A DNA stretch of 64,000 nt, taken from positions 558,001 to 622,000 of the forward strand of contig JABTUW010000005.1 of the NCBI GenBank assembly GCA_015075185.1, written 5' to 3'. The DNA is from Anaerolineales bacterium (lineage in GTDB: Bacteria > Chloroflexota > Anaerolineae > 4572-78 > J111). The notes under the pieces are model-generated. The model did no database searches. It was not told the origin of the DNA and worked only from the letters and a program-made list of their open reading frames with translations. The stretch's first letter is position 1, and every line of letters starts with the position of its first letter. This document shows, piece after piece, positions 7,867 through 16,446 of the stretch. The translations under genes and the position numbers were made by a program.

Positions 7867-8862
7867 CTACTGACTCTCTCCAAATTCATAAAGTTGATCT
7901 GCCAAATTTTCTATCAATTCTCTTTTTGTTAGACGATTACGCCATTTTTCGGGAATACCTTCCTCCCCATAAAAGGCTCCCGCCAATTGACCATATACGG
8001 CCCCGGTCGTATCCGCATCATCTCCCAGATTTACAGCCATCAAACATCCTTCTTCAAATGAGTTACTATGATGAAACGCCCATAGAGCTGCTTCTAACGA
8101 GTGGACAACATATCCAGAACCTTGAATAGCCGTTTCACTATCGGCCGCTTTATGACCCAACAAACCCGTAAGTGGATTGGGACTGAGGAGCGGCATCTTT
8201 GTTTTGAATGACCCGCCGGCAACTTTTTCAATTTCTGCGACTAAAGGTTTTTCGCGCCAAAAGCCTGAAACAGGACTATACTGGGCTGAGAGAAGCTCAC
8301 TTTTTTCAACCCCGTTAATTGCCCCCATAATTAAACCAGCCAGATACCGGCACGCATCAACTGCTGCTCGCGTAGCGTGTGTTGTCCGTGAGCTATCGGC
8401 TGATAAATCAATAGCCCGACGGGGCTGGGCCGCATAAGCTAAGGGCACCGGGGCCAAGCGCATAATTGATCCATTTCCGGCTGAACGAGGATCGGTTGAC
8501 CCACTGTACGGGTTTCCCGTTTTTTCAAAGTTGTGGAGGGCCATCTTGACGGTATTACCAATATCAAAACACATTCCAGTGCTGCTCAGATATCCGTCTC
8601 GAAACCAACGCACATAGCGTTTCATCTGGTCGGTTGGGTCAAACCCTTTTTGCTCAATCAAACTTTCGGCCAGACAGAGCGCCATCGAGGTGTCATCCGT
8701 CCATTGTCCGGGTTGAAGGTTAAACGGCCCTCCGCCAACCATATCAGCAATAGGGCTGAATGTGCCGGGGTGCTTAAATTCCAGGGTTGTACCTAAGGCA
8801 TCCCCACTCGCCAGGCCAAGTAACGCGCCTCGATACCGTTGCTTTTTGCTGATTGGTTCCAT
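7867..8862 (-). CDS. ADP-ribosylglycohydrolase (DraG/ARH-like)
   Basis: The 331-residue protein removes ADP-ribose from proteins or small molecules. Family signatures are present in order: GALLGLASGDALGTTLEF near the N-terminus, QWTDDTSMALCLAES (metal-binding TDD) near residue 55, and NLGDDADTTGAVYGQLAGA near residue 285, which carries the other Mg-binding aspartates. Length fits the family (about 300-350). I chose the ATG at 8860-8862 with AGAG 6 bases upstream; the frame extends 6 codons to a TTG at 8880. It heads a two-gene unit with the unknown protein downstream. Whether it reverses nitrogenase reductase modification, DNA ADP-ribosylation or toxin action cannot be told; no nif genes are present here. 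Confidence 0.85.
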   Translation of the reverse strand: MEPISKKQRYRGALLGLASGDALGTTLEFKHPGTFSPIADMVGGGPFNLQPGQWTDDTSMALCLAESLIEQKGFDPTDQMKRYVRWFRDGYLSSTGMCFDIGNTVKMALHNFEKTGNPYSGSTDPRSAGNGSIMRLAPVPLAYAAQPRRAIDLSADSSRTTHATRAAVDACRYLAGLIMGAINGVEKSELLSAQYSPVSGFWREKPLVAEIEKVAGGSFKTKMPLLSPNPLTGLLGHKAADSETAIQGSGYVVHSLEAALWAFHHSNSFEEGCLMAVNLGDDADTTGAVYGQLAGAFYGEEGIPEKWRNRLTKRELIENLADQLYEFGESQ

Positions 8863-9040
8863 TTTTTTCTCTTTGCTCAAGTGACTTTGTGGACTACCAA
8901 CAACGGGTTGTCCTCAGCTTAAAACTCAAGTATAAACCCCTTCTGCGGGTAGTGTCAATTTAAAAGAGGCCCTGCTTAACCCTCACCCAAAAACTACTGG
9001 ACATCTCGTTCCGCTGATCGAGCGGTGAGGGCAGCCATAA

Positions 9041-9072
9041 CCAAAAAACGGCGGAGAAATTTCTCCGCCGTT
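9041..9072 (-). terminator. Intrinsic terminator of the zinc-ribbon gene
   Basis: The palindrome AACGGCGGAGAAA/TTTCTCCGCCGTT (9047-9072) forms a 13-bp arm structure and, read on the minus strand, is followed by TTTTTTGG. It lies about 40 bases after the stop codon of the zinc-ribbon gene (9115). The remaining 8881-9040 stretch shows no gene. Confidence 0.8.
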
Positions 9073-9114
9073 CCCACCAAGCCTTTCTGGCTAGAAATAC
9101 CACGCCCGGAAGAA

Positions 9115-10197
9115 TTACCCTTCCGGCTTGATCTCGGTCAGCTCGCCAAAGAAATCCACGACAGCCGCGTGCTTCTCGGCGGGCTGGTAGGCCAGCCATT
9201 CGTCATAGGTAAAGGATTGGCTGTACACCTTGCCTTCCGGGTCCACAAAGGAAACGCTGTAGCTCTCGGAGCGTTCCCCGGCCCGTTCATTTTCGGCCAG
9301 GGTGTACTCCGGCCAGTAAACTTCCTGGCTGTCACCGGAGGCAGTAGCGGTCCGGTCCAGCACCCATTTCTCGATCTCGTAGCTGTGCCAGGTCTGGTAG
9401 ACCGGCTCATCGCGGTAAACCGGGTCACGGTAGGTTTCGTCGCGGCAGCTCTTCTTGTAGACGGGCCGGGTACACTGCTTGTCCTCAAAGAAGCCGTTGC
9501 CCCGGTCGCGCTTGCCGCAGGTATAGGTTTCGGTGCCGGTCTGCTTCTCCTCGCAAACTTCGCGGGTCTTGGTCTCGTAGTGGTCCAGTACTTGTTCATA
9601 ATGGTGGATACGCTGTTCTGTCGAGACCGGGCGGCCTCCGTGCGGCACAGCCCAATCCCCCTCGACCACTGTGTGGTAGGCCTCGATGGGCACGGCCCGC
9701 TCCCAACTGACCCCGGTCACGGTCAGCTCCACCTCGTAGGTTTTAAAGCCAGCGTAGAGCACCAGGCCGCACATGAGCATGATCAGCGCCGCCGCCACCG
9801 CCAGCCCTCCGATGACCAAAGCCGGCCAGCGGCGCTTCTTGGGAGTCGCCAGCGGAGGACGGGCCGGCGCGGCGTTGTCCCCTTCTCGCGGTGCCTGATC
9901 GGTGTCGTAGCTCTTCACGGCCTGGGAGGGCGTCTTGGCCTCGCGTGGGGCGCTGCAATGCTGGCAGCTTGTCTGCTCAGCCCGGTTGGACGAGTCGCAG
10001 TATTGGCAAATCCAATCGGCTTCGGCTTCCGCCAGCTTGAGCAGTTTTTGCTCGGTCACAAGGGACTCCTCGTCCGGCAGGTAGAACTTGACCCCCTCCG
10101 GGCGCGACCGGCCGCAGCCGGTGCAGGTGGTGTATCGCCCCAAAATGCCGGTATTCCCGCAGAAAGTACAATCCCAGCGTCCTTCATGCATGGCCAT
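9115..10197 (-). CDS. Membrane protein with two N-terminal zinc ribbons
   Basis: The 360-residue protein begins at the ATG at 10195-10197 (MAMHEGRWDC), which has GGAG 12 bases upstream; a TTG seven codons earlier is a poorer start. Residues 8-30 carry CTFCGNTGILGRYTTCTGCG and residues 65-85 carry CQYCDSSNRAEQTSCQHC, two four-cysteine zinc ribbons resembling RanBP2-type or double-zinc-ribbon modules. A Pro-rich linker leads to one membrane helix at about 125-150 (ALVIGGLAVAAALIMLMCG). The remaining 200 residues are charged, probably outside the cell, and rich in Tyr, His and acidic residues, with six further Cys residues (CEEKQTGTETYTC, CTRPVYKKSC). The topology suggests a cytosolic metal-bound sensor or adaptor linked to an external domain. 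No enzyme motif is visible. Confidence 0.65.
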   Translation of the reverse strand: MAMHEGRWDCTFCGNTGILGRYTTCTGCGRSRPEGVKFYLPDEESLVTEQKLLKLAEAEADWICQYCDSSNRAEQTSCQHCSAPREAKTPSQAVKSYDTDQAPREGDNAAPARPPLATPKKRRWPALVIGGLAVAAALIMLMCGLVLYAGFKTYEVELTVTGVSWERAVPIEAYHTVVEGDWAVPHGGRPVSTEQRIHHYEQVLDHYETKTREVCEEKQTGTETYTCGKRDRGNGFFEDKQCTRPVYKKSCRDETYRDPVYRDEPVYQTWHSYEIEKWVLDRTATASGDSQEVYWPEYTLAENERAGERSESYSVSFVDPEGKVYSQSFTYDEWLAYQPAEKHAAVVDFFGELTEIKPEG

Positions 10198-10267
10198 AGT
10201 TGAGCGGCTCTCCTTCAATAGATGATCGAGAATTCTTATACCAATAGCCTATCCAAAGGCCAAAAAT

Positions 10268-10332
10268 TACCGCAGAGTACGCAGAGATTTTAACAAGAAA
10301 AATCTCTGCGTACTCCGCGCTCTCTGCGGCGA
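10268..10332. repeat. Dispersed palindromic repeat, ACCGCAGAG family (copy 1)
   Basis: GTACGCAGAGATTTT (10277-10291) and AAAATCTCTGCGTAC (10299-10313) are perfect 15-base arms with a 7-base loop. An outer ACCGCAGA at 10269 pairs roughly with TCTGCGG near 10323. It is one of several related palindromes in this window and lies in the 490-base gap before the MFS gene. Confidence 0.7.
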
Positions 10333-10424
10333 GAAATATGGCGCTTGAAAGGACAGTTGGTATTACATTGTCCAGTTTAGCTAAGAATCGTCTTAAGATC
10401 GTTACCAAATTCGTTACTGGCCAC

Positions 10425-10500
10425 GGATGCGTCCCAAATTTTGGGCGTAGAGGCGGACGGCCGTCCGCCTCTACGAAACACACAAAATCCGGGACGGACC
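10425..10500. repeat. MITE-like element with GTCCC ends and a nested 30-bp palindrome
   Basis: Outer inverted ends GTCCCAAATTTTG (10431-10443) and CAAAATCCGGGAC (10483-10495) match at 11 of 13 positions. Between them sits a perfect 30-bp palindrome at 10446-10475 with half-site CGTAGAGGCGGACGG. A second element with similar ends occurs at 35049-35129 with a different inner palindrome. Confidence 0.6.
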
Positions 10501-10605
10501 TGCTCGTGACATCGCAGTTTGGCAAAAACGAAGCCTGTGGTACACTGACCTGCATTATTTGTCAGAGGAGCCATCCTGAGGCGGAGGCACACCTTCAGTG
10601 GTGAA

Positions 10606-10672
10606 AATCCGCAGATTTCGCAGATGGCAAGGATTTTATTTTTATCTGCGAAATCTGTGTAATCTGTGGATT
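10606..10672. repeat. Imperfect long palindrome upstream of the MFS gene
   Basis: GATTTCGCAGAT (10614-10625) and ATCTGCGAAATC (10644-10655) are perfect arms. Flanking AATCCGCA and the later AATCTGTGGATT extend the symmetry. It ends 19 bases before the MFS start codon, so it would lie in the leader of that mRNA or overlap its promoter. Confidence 0.6.
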
Positions 10673-10690
10673 ATTTTCTAGGGAGTTTCT

Positions 10691-12214
10691 ATGTCACGTC
10701 AGCGCGTTATTCTGGTCACGATCGGCGTCATGTTCAGCCTGTTTTTGGCTTCGATGGAAGCCACCGTCATCGCCACCGCCATGCCAACCATCGTCGGCCA
10801 ACTGGGGGGACTGTCCATTTACAGTTGGGTCTTCTCCGCCTACATGCTCGCCTCGACGACCAGCGTGCCCATTTTTGGCAAACTCTCCGATATCTACGGC
10901 CGCCGGCCCATCTATGCCGCCGCGATGGCCCTCTTCCTGGCCGGCTGCTTTCTTTGCGGCCAGGCTCAGAGCATGCCCCAATTGATCGCCTTTCGTGCCG
11001 TGCAAGGGTTGGGCGCGGGCGGCTTGATGCCCCTGGCCTTTATCCTCATCGGCGACATGTTTACCCTGGAACAGCGGACCAAGATGCAGGGCTTTTTCTC
11101 CGGCGTCTGGGGCGTGTCGTCGGTGGTTGGGCCGCTGCTGGGCGGTTTTCTGGTAGATCAGGTTTCCTGGCGCTGGGTTTTCTACATCAACCTGGCTCCG
11201 GGCCTGATTGCGGCGGCGCTGGTCTGGCTGGCCTGGCAGGATAAGCCCCACGAGGACGGCGCAACTGCGGCGCGGGTGGATTACCTGGGCGCGATCCTGC
11301 TGACCGTCGGAGTCGTGACGCTCTTGATGGGCCTGTTTGAACTGGGGACGGGGCCGGGCTGGGCCTTGCTGGCCCTGGCTGTTTTATTCCTGGCCGCCCT
11401 GGCCTGGGTCGAATGGCGGGCGGTTGAGCCGATCCTGCCGCTGCTCCTCTTTCGCGACCGGATTTTTGCGACGGCCTGTGCCCAGGGCGTCCTGGCCGGC
11501 TGGGCTATGTTTGGCAGTCTCTCCTTTGTGCCGCTGTTTGTCCAGGCGGTTTTGGGGACCAGCGCCACTGCCGCCGGGGCGACGCTGACTCCTATGCTGC
11601 TGGGCTGGGTCTTTGCCAGCATCATCGGCAGCCGCATGCTGCTCCGCTTCAGCTACCGCAGCCTGGCCCTGACCGGCATGAGTCTGCTCACCCTGGGCGC
11701 GGGGCGGATGGCCTGGATAGACGCCAATGCCAGCCAGATCAGCCTGATGATCAACCTGGCCCTGATGGGCGTCGGCATGGGCCTCTCCATTCCGGCCTTC
11801 CTGATTGCGGTCCAGAGTACGGTTCGCCCCCGCGAAATGGGCGCGGCCACCTCGACCCTTCAATTCAGCCGGAGCATTGGCGGCGCGCTGGGCGTCAGCG
11901 TGATGGGCGCGGTGCTCAGCTTCCGCCTGGCGGCTCGCCTGGCCGAGGCCGGGCTTGACCCTGTGGCGATTTCGGTGGACAGCCTGCTCGACCCGCTGGC
12001 TCAAGCCGCGAACAGCCTGGTGCTGGAAAGCACGCTGCGCAGCGCCCTGGCCGGAGCGATTCAAGGCGTTTTTGTGATTGCCCTCATTGCCGCTGCGCTT
12101 GGCCTGCTGGCCACTACTTTTGCCCCGTCCGGGCGGATCGCCCAGTTGGTCGCCCAGCGGGCGGGCGGTGAAAAATCCGGGCAGGCCGCACCGAGCAGCG
12201 CCTCCGGGCGGTAG
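10691..12214 (+). CDS. MFS drug exporter, DHA2 (EmrB/QacA) family
   Basis: The 507-residue protein has about 14 hydrophobic segments, the size and topology of proton-coupled multidrug exporters of the DHA2 family. Motif D1-like residues in helix 1 (LFLASMEATVIATAMPTIV), motif A between helices 2 and 3 (FGKLSDIYGRRPIY), the RAVQGLGAGG stretch and motif C (GPLLGGFLVDQVSWRWVFYIN) are clear. The start has GGGAG 5 bases before the ATG. It is the only plus-strand gene in this area and is flanked by repeats on both sides, so it may be an inserted accessory gene. The exported compound is unknown. Confidence 0.9.
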   Translation: MSRQRVILVTIGVMFSLFLASMEATVIATAMPTIVGQLGGLSIYSWVFSAYMLASTTSVPIFGKLSDIYGRRPIYAAAMALFLAGCFLCGQAQSMPQLIAFRAVQGLGAGGLMPLAFILIGDMFTLEQRTKMQGFFSGVWGVSSVVGPLLGGFLVDQVSWRWVFYINLAPGLIAAALVWLAWQDKPHEDGATAARVDYLGAILLTVGVVTLLMGLFELGTGPGWALLALAVLFLAALAWVEWRAVEPILPLLLFRDRIFATACAQGVLAGWAMFGSLSFVPLFVQAVLGTSATAAGATLTPMLLGWVFASIIGSRMLLRFSYRSLALTGMSLLTLGAGRMAWIDANASQISLMINLALMGVGMGLSIPAFLIAVQSTVRPREMGAATSTLQFSRSIGGALGVSVMGAVLSFRLAARLAEAGLDPVAISVDSLLDPLAQAANSLVLESTLRSALAGAIQGVFVIALIAAALGLLATTFAPSGRIAQLVAQRAGGEKSGQAAPSSASGR

Positions 12215-12270
12215 ACAAACGCCTCTACCGCACAAAAGAGTATTCGCCTGGATTGGGGGATAAAATAGGA

Positions 12271-12367
12271 GTTACCGCAGAGACGCGGAGAACACAGAGA
12301 AATTTTACACCTGCCCCACCGCAGGTGCGGGTAAAAACTCAGCGAACTCGGCGTCCCTGCGGTTAAT
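12271..12367. repeat. Dispersed palindromic repeat, ACCGCAGAG family (copy 2)
   Basis: TTACCGCAGAGACGC near 12272 is mirrored by GCGTCCCTGCGGTTAA ending near 12367. An inner ACCGCAGGTGCGG structure lies between. It fills most of the gap between the convergent MFS and ATPase genes. Confidence 0.6.
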
Positions 12368-12396
12368 TTCAGCCGCACTGTTAAATCAGCTTAGGC

Positions 12397-13818
12397 TTAA
12401 GTTGGGCTGGCAATCATCTCGAGATCATACAACAGCAAGGTTGGGTCTGCCGCCGCCTGGTCAAGTAGCTCGGCGGTAAAACCGGCTTTGGCAAAAAGCG
12501 CGTAGTAAACCTGCGCGGACGGCGCTTGCAGCAGCAGGGGCATGGCCGCCTGGCGCAGATCGGCCAGAACGCTGTTCCCCACCGGGCGGCCCCGCCACTT
12601 GCACTCGCCCACCAGGATGATTCCCTCCGCTCGATTGAGGGCGACAATATCCACTTCCTGTTCTTTCCACCACCACGCTCCAATTTGCTGCGGCGCAAAG
12701 GGCAGCCGCCAGGGCTGGCCGGTTCGAGCCAGCCGCCAGAGAAACTGGCGGCAAATTTCCTCGAAGACCGGGCCGGTAAATTGGGCCAGTTGGGGGGCAA
12801 TGTCGTTTTGCCAGACTAACTGGGCCTGACCCTGTTCCAATTCGCTCCGGTGCGGCGCAAGAAAACGAAACCAAAAGCGCAAGAACTGGTCCGCCAGCCG
12901 GTAATGCCCCTGGCGGCTTTTCTGGGGCTGCGTTTCGGTCACGGGCACAACCCGTTCAATCAGCCGCAGCTCCTGCAGCACGCTCAGGTACTTGGAAACC
13001 ATGCGCGCATCGCCGACGCCGCTGGCCTGGGCAATATGTTGGGGACGGGTCTTGCCATGAGCAATGGCCTGGAGCACCGCAAAGTAGTTGCGCGGCTCGC
13101 GCAGTTCTGTCCGCAGTAAAAACAGGGGCTCATCGTACAGCACCCGGTTTGGCCGCAGAATCCGGTCAATGATGTTGGCTTCCAGGGATTGGCTAAAATC
13201 GAACTGTTCCAGGTAAGCCGGCATTCCCCCCAACACGGCGTATGTTTCAATCTCGGTGGTCAGGTCGTAGGGCATCAAAAAGGGCCGGGCCGAGGTGAAA
13301 TCAAGCGGCTGCAAGAGTAACTGCCCGCTGCGCCGGCCATATAACGGGCTGCGATACCCCAACGTTTCTTGCTCCATCATGCCGATGGAAGAGCCGCACA
13401 GGATCAGATAGACCTGGGTGTGGCGCAGGTTTTCATCCCACAGCTTTTGCAGGATGGACGGCAGCGCGGCATTGCTTTCGATCATGTAGGGAAATTCGTC
13501 AATAACCACGACCAGCCGCCGCTCGCCGGCCAGGGTCGCCAGGAACTGAAAAGACGCTTCCCAGGTCGGAAAGGTAAAATCAGGCAGGGGCTGGCCGTGG
13601 GCATGCTGCCAGAGGAGGCGGGACCAGTCGGCAAGCTGGTTTTTGTCGGTGGTCTGGGTGGCGCTGAAGAAGACGTGCGGCCGTTCCTGGCAAAAGTAGC
13701 GCAGCAGTTCCGTTTTGCCCACCCGCCGCCGGCCGTAGACAATAAAAAGTTCCGCCCGGCGGCTCTCATAAAGCTGTTGGAGCAGGGACAGTTCTTCAAT
13801 GCGATTTACGAACGACAC
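12397..13818 (-). CDS. AAA-type ATPase with DUF234 C-terminal domain
   Basis: The 473-residue protein starts with GTG at 13816-13818, with AGAGG 6 bases upstream. The N-terminal 230 residues form an archaeal-type ATPase domain: Walker A YGRRRVGKTELLRYF (about residues 28-42), Walker B LVVVIDEFPYM near residue 105, then a sensor stretch LILCGSSIGMM. A winged-helix segment (HIAQASGVGDARMVSKYLSVL) and a C-terminal DUF234/nuclease-like domain follow, with WWWKEQEVDIVALN and GECKWRG, which resemble the D...EVD...ExK residues of restriction-like nucleases. These families are common in archaea, Chloroflexota and thermophiles; their function is poorly known. It is transcribed alone. A 16-bp palindrome lies directly upstream. 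Confidence 0.8.
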   Translation of the reverse strand: MSFVNRIEELSLLQQLYESRRAELFIVYGRRRVGKTELLRYFCQERPHVFFSATQTTDKNQLADWSRLLWQHAHGQPLPDFTFPTWEASFQFLATLAGERRLVVVIDEFPYMIESNAALPSILQKLWDENLRHTQVYLILCGSSIGMMEQETLGYRSPLYGRRSGQLLLQPLDFTSARPFLMPYDLTTEIETYAVLGGMPAYLEQFDFSQSLEANIIDRILRPNRVLYDEPLFLLRTELREPRNYFAVLQAIAHGKTRPQHIAQASGVGDARMVSKYLSVLQELRLIERVVPVTETQPQKSRQGHYRLADQFLRFWFRFLAPHRSELEQGQAQLVWQNDIAPQLAQFTGPVFEEICRQFLWRLARTGQPWRLPFAPQQIGAWWWKEQEVDIVALNRAEGIILVGECKWRGRPVGNSVLADLRQAAMPLLLQAPSAQVYYALFAKAGFTAELLDQAAADPTLLLYDLEMIASPT

Positions 13819-13844
13819 TTTGAGCCTCTTATCCGGTAAAGTAG

Positions 13845-13860
13845 TCTACTCTAGAGTAGA
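13845..13860. promoter_or_regulatory. Perfect 16-bp palindrome upstream of the ATPase gene
   Basis: TCTACTCTAGAGTAGA is fully self-complementary and lies 27 bases upstream of the ATPase GTG. Flanking TCCGGT (13833 region) and ACCGGA (13864 region) extend the symmetry. This is a good candidate for an operator, possibly autoregulatory through the winged-helix part of the ATPase. Confidence 0.45.
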
Positions 13861-13899
13861 ATAACCGGAAAAGCTTTTTATGGCAAATACCCGGCATAT

Positions 13900-13938
13900 G
13901 ATGACAAACGTCACTGCCAAATGGCGAGCCTTGTCACT
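13900..13938 (+). promoter_or_regulatory. Twin CRP/FNR-type sites upstream of hypF
   Basis: Two imperfect dyads share the right half TCACT and a 6-base spacer: GATGA-CAAACG-TCACT (13900-13915) and GGCGA-GCCTTG-TCACT (13923-13938). Their centres are 23 bp apart, about two helical turns. The arrangement matches a pair at 57842-57879 upstream of nuoE. They lie 120-160 bp upstream of the hypF start, an activator position. The identity of the regulator is inferred only from the GTGA-N6-TCAC form. Confidence 0.55.
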
Positions 13939-14058
13939 ACAATTATTGCCGATTGATGTTAAACTTTTATATAGGTTTTGGGGGGCTTTAGTACTGCGTG
14001 GGGATCATCCCCAACTCTTTTAATCCCAGCCTCAGCAAACTGAAAGATAGTAGTTTTA

Positions 14059-16428
14059 ATGATACTTACGGATGTTCAGCCTCTTGAACGCCGGCGTCTG
14101 ACCGTTACCGGCGTGGTGCAAGGAGTCGGGTTTCGACCCTTTGTGTACGGCCTGGCTGCGCGGCACGGGTTGACTGGCTTTGTCGGCAACCACAGCGGCG
14201 GCGTTTTCATTGAAATCGAAGGGCCGGAGACGGCCTTAGCCGGTTTCCAACACGATTTGGTCGGGCAAGCCCCACCGCTGGCCCATATCGAGCGGGTGGC
14301 GGTCGAAAAAATGGCCGCTCAGGGCGATGCCGTCTTTACCATTGTCCACAGTCAGGCCGAAGCCGCGGCCAACACCCTGATTTCGCCGGATATTTGCCTG
14401 TGTGACGATTGCCTGCGGGAGTTGTTTGACCCCGCTGACCGACGCTACTGCTACCCCTTCATCAACTGCACCAACTGCGGGCCGCGTTTCACCATCATTC
14501 AAGATGTTCCCTACGACCGGCCTTACACCACCATGGCCGGTTTTGCCATGTGCCCTGCCTGCCGGGCGGAATACGAGAACCCGCTCGACCGGCGGTTTCA
14601 CGCCCAGCCGAATGCCTGCCCGGTCTGCGGCCCGCAGCTTTGGTTAGAATTTAATCCTCACCTCCATCTACCAGCGTCTGGCTTCCAAGCTGAAAAAGAA
14701 GATGCTTTGCAGGTTGTCCAGCAGTTATTGGACCAGGGTAAAATTGTAGCTGTTAAAGGTCTTGGTGGATTTCATTTAGCGTGTGACGCCGCCAGCGACG
14801 AAGTGGTGCAAACATTGCGCCAGCGCAAAGGCCGGGTAGATAAACCCTTTGCCGTGATGGCGCCCGATGTCGAAGCCATCCGCCAATTCGCCGAACTCTC
14901 GCCGGAGGAAGAAACCCTGTTATCGAGCAAAGAGCGGCCCATCGTCCTCTTACCGAAAAAGCCGGGCGGCTGTCTCTCCGAATTCATCGCTCCCGGCAAC
15001 CCCTACATCGGCGTCATGCTGCCCTACACCCCGCTCCATTACTTGCTCCTGAGTTCGTTGCCTGAAGAAAAGGCCAACGCCGAGACAGCTAGTCAAAATC
15101 GAAAATCGAAAATCGAAAATCGAAAACCGAAAATTCTCATCATGACTTCGGCCAACCACTCCGATGAGCCGATTGTCAAGGATAACGCCGAGGCCCGCGA
15201 GCGGCTGGCTCATCTGGCCGATGCTTTCCTGTTCCACAATCGCGACATCCACGCCCGCTGCGACGACTCGGTGGTGCGGATTTTCCAGGGGGCGGAACTG
15301 CCGGTGCGCCGGTCGCGCGGATACGCGCCTTTTCCGGTCAAACTGCCGTGGCCGCTTCCTTCTATCCTGGCTGTCGGCGGTGAATTGAAGAGCACCTTTT
15401 GCCTGACCAAAGATGAGCACGCTTTTATGAGCCAGCACATTGGCGACATGGAGAACCTGGAAACAATGGCGGCGTTTGACCAGGCGGTCGCTCATTTCAA
15501 GCATATTTTTCGGGTTGAGCCGGAACTTATTGCCTGCGATATGCATCCGGGCTACCTCTCGACCCGCTGGGCGCAGGAACATGCCAACGGCCTGCCGCTG
15601 GTAGAGGTACAGCACCATCATGCGCACGTCGCGGCGGTGATGGCCGAACATCACCTGGATGGCACGGAGCCGGTGATTGGTTTCAGCTTCGACGGGACCG
15701 GCTACGGCCTTGATGGCGCGGTGTGGGGCGGTGAAATCTTCATCGCCGATTATCGGGGATTTGAACGCGCCGCCCATTTGAAATATATCCCGCTCGTCGG
15801 GGGAGACGCGGCGGTGAAGCGGCCTTATCGCCTGGCCCTGGCCCACTTAGCGGCGGCGGGCCTGCCCTGGGATGACCGGCTGCCATGTGTAGCGGCCTGC
15901 TCGGAGGTGGAACGGCGCGTGATCAAACGCCAACTGGAAACCGGCCTGAACGCCGTGCCCACCAGCAGTTTTGGCCGTTTGTTCGATGCCGTCGCTTCGC
16001 TGGCCGGGGTGCGCCAGACTGTTACTTATGAGGCGCAGGCGGCTATTGAGTTTGAGGCCCTGGCCGCGCCGGAGGTTGAAACCGGCTATGCCTTCGAGTT
16101 TGAGGACAGCCGGTTTGATGCGGCCCCGGTCATTCGGGCCGCTACCGCCGATGTGTTGGCCGGTCTGCCCGTAGCGGTGATGGCGGCCAAATTTCACAAC
16201 GCGGTGGCCGATCTAATCGCGCAGCTCAGCCTGCGCCTGCGCCGGCAAACCGGCCTGAACCGCGTGGCTTTAAGCGGCGGTGTTTTCCAGAATACCACCC
16301 TCTTGAAACTGGCAACCGGCCGGCTGCAAGACCACGAATTTACTGTCTTAACCCACCGCCGCGTCCCGCCCAATGATGGCGGCCTGGCTTTGGGGCAGGC
16401 TGTCATCGGCGCGATGAGCGTAAAGTGA
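14059..16428 (+). CDS. hypF: Carbamoyltransferase HypF, [NiFe]-hydrogenase maturation
   Basis: HypF makes thiocarbamate on HypE from carbamoyl phosphate, the source of the cyanide ligands of the [NiFe] centre. The 789-residue protein has all expected parts: an acylphosphatase domain (GVVQGVGFRPFVYGLA, about residues 16-31), two zinc-finger pairs between about 112 and 192 (CDDCLREL, CTNCGPRF, CPACRAEY, CPVCGP), a YrdC-like domain at about 220-430, and a Kae1-like domain with VEVQHHHAHVAAVMAEH near 515 and ALSGGVFQNTTLL near 736. One oddity is a heptanucleotide repeat at 15095-15136 that adds QNRKSKIENRKPKI inside the YrdC region. It is the first gene of hypFCDE. The cell therefore makes, or made, a [NiFe]-hydrogenase, encoded elsewhere. 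Confidence 0.95.
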   Translation: MILTDVQPLERRRLTVTGVVQGVGFRPFVYGLAARHGLTGFVGNHSGGVFIEIEGPETALAGFQHDLVGQAPPLAHIERVAVEKMAAQGDAVFTIVHSQAEAAANTLISPDICLCDDCLRELFDPADRRYCYPFINCTNCGPRFTIIQDVPYDRPYTTMAGFAMCPACRAEYENPLDRRFHAQPNACPVCGPQLWLEFNPHLHLPASGFQAEKEDALQVVQQLLDQGKIVAVKGLGGFHLACDAASDEVVQTLRQRKGRVDKPFAVMAPDVEAIRQFAELSPEEETLLSSKERPIVLLPKKPGGCLSEFIAPGNPYIGVMLPYTPLHYLLLSSLPEEKANAETASQNRKSKIENRKPKILIMTSANHSDEPIVKDNAEARERLAHLADAFLFHNRDIHARCDDSVVRIFQGAELPVRRSRGYAPFPVKLPWPLPSILAVGGELKSTFCLTKDEHAFMSQHIGDMENLETMAAFDQAVAHFKHIFRVEPELIACDMHPGYLSTRWAQEHANGLPLVEVQHHHAHVAAVMAEHHLDGTEPVIGFSFDGTGYGLDGAVWGGEIFIADYRGFERAAHLKYIPLVGGDAAVKRPYRLALAHLAAAGLPWDDRLPCVAACSEVERRVIKRQLETGLNAVPTSSFGRLFDAVASLAGVRQTVTYEAQAAIEFEALAAPEVETGYAFEFEDSRFDAAPVIRAATADVLAGLPVAVMAAKFHNAVADLIAQLSLRLRRQTGLNRVALSGGVFQNTTLLKLATGRLQDHEFTVLTHRRVPPNDGGLALGQAVIGAMSVK
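15095..15136 (+). repeat. Heptanucleotide tandem repeat inside hypF
   Basis: Six units of 7 bases (four AAAATCG, then AAAACCG and AAAATTC) are read as 14 codons giving QNRKSKIENRKPKI. The unit length is not a multiple of three, so gain or loss of one unit would shift the hypF frame. Confidence 0.8.
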
Positions 16429-16446
16429 GTGGTATTATTTTGGAGC

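Noticed and set aside
9025..10203. Long plus-strand open frame (392 codons) opposite the zinc-ribbon gene
   Set aside because: It is the mirror of the minus-strand gene, with no ribosome-binding site or recognisable domain. The minus-strand protein has clear zinc ribbons and a membrane helix.
10268..10672. CRISPR array
   Set aside because: The repeats are single palindromes of different sequence, not regularly spaced direct repeats with unique spacers, and no cas genes are near.
14950..15846. Minus-strand open frame of 298 codons within hypF
   Set aside because: hypF is unambiguous on the plus strand. The opposite frame is a codon-bias shadow.
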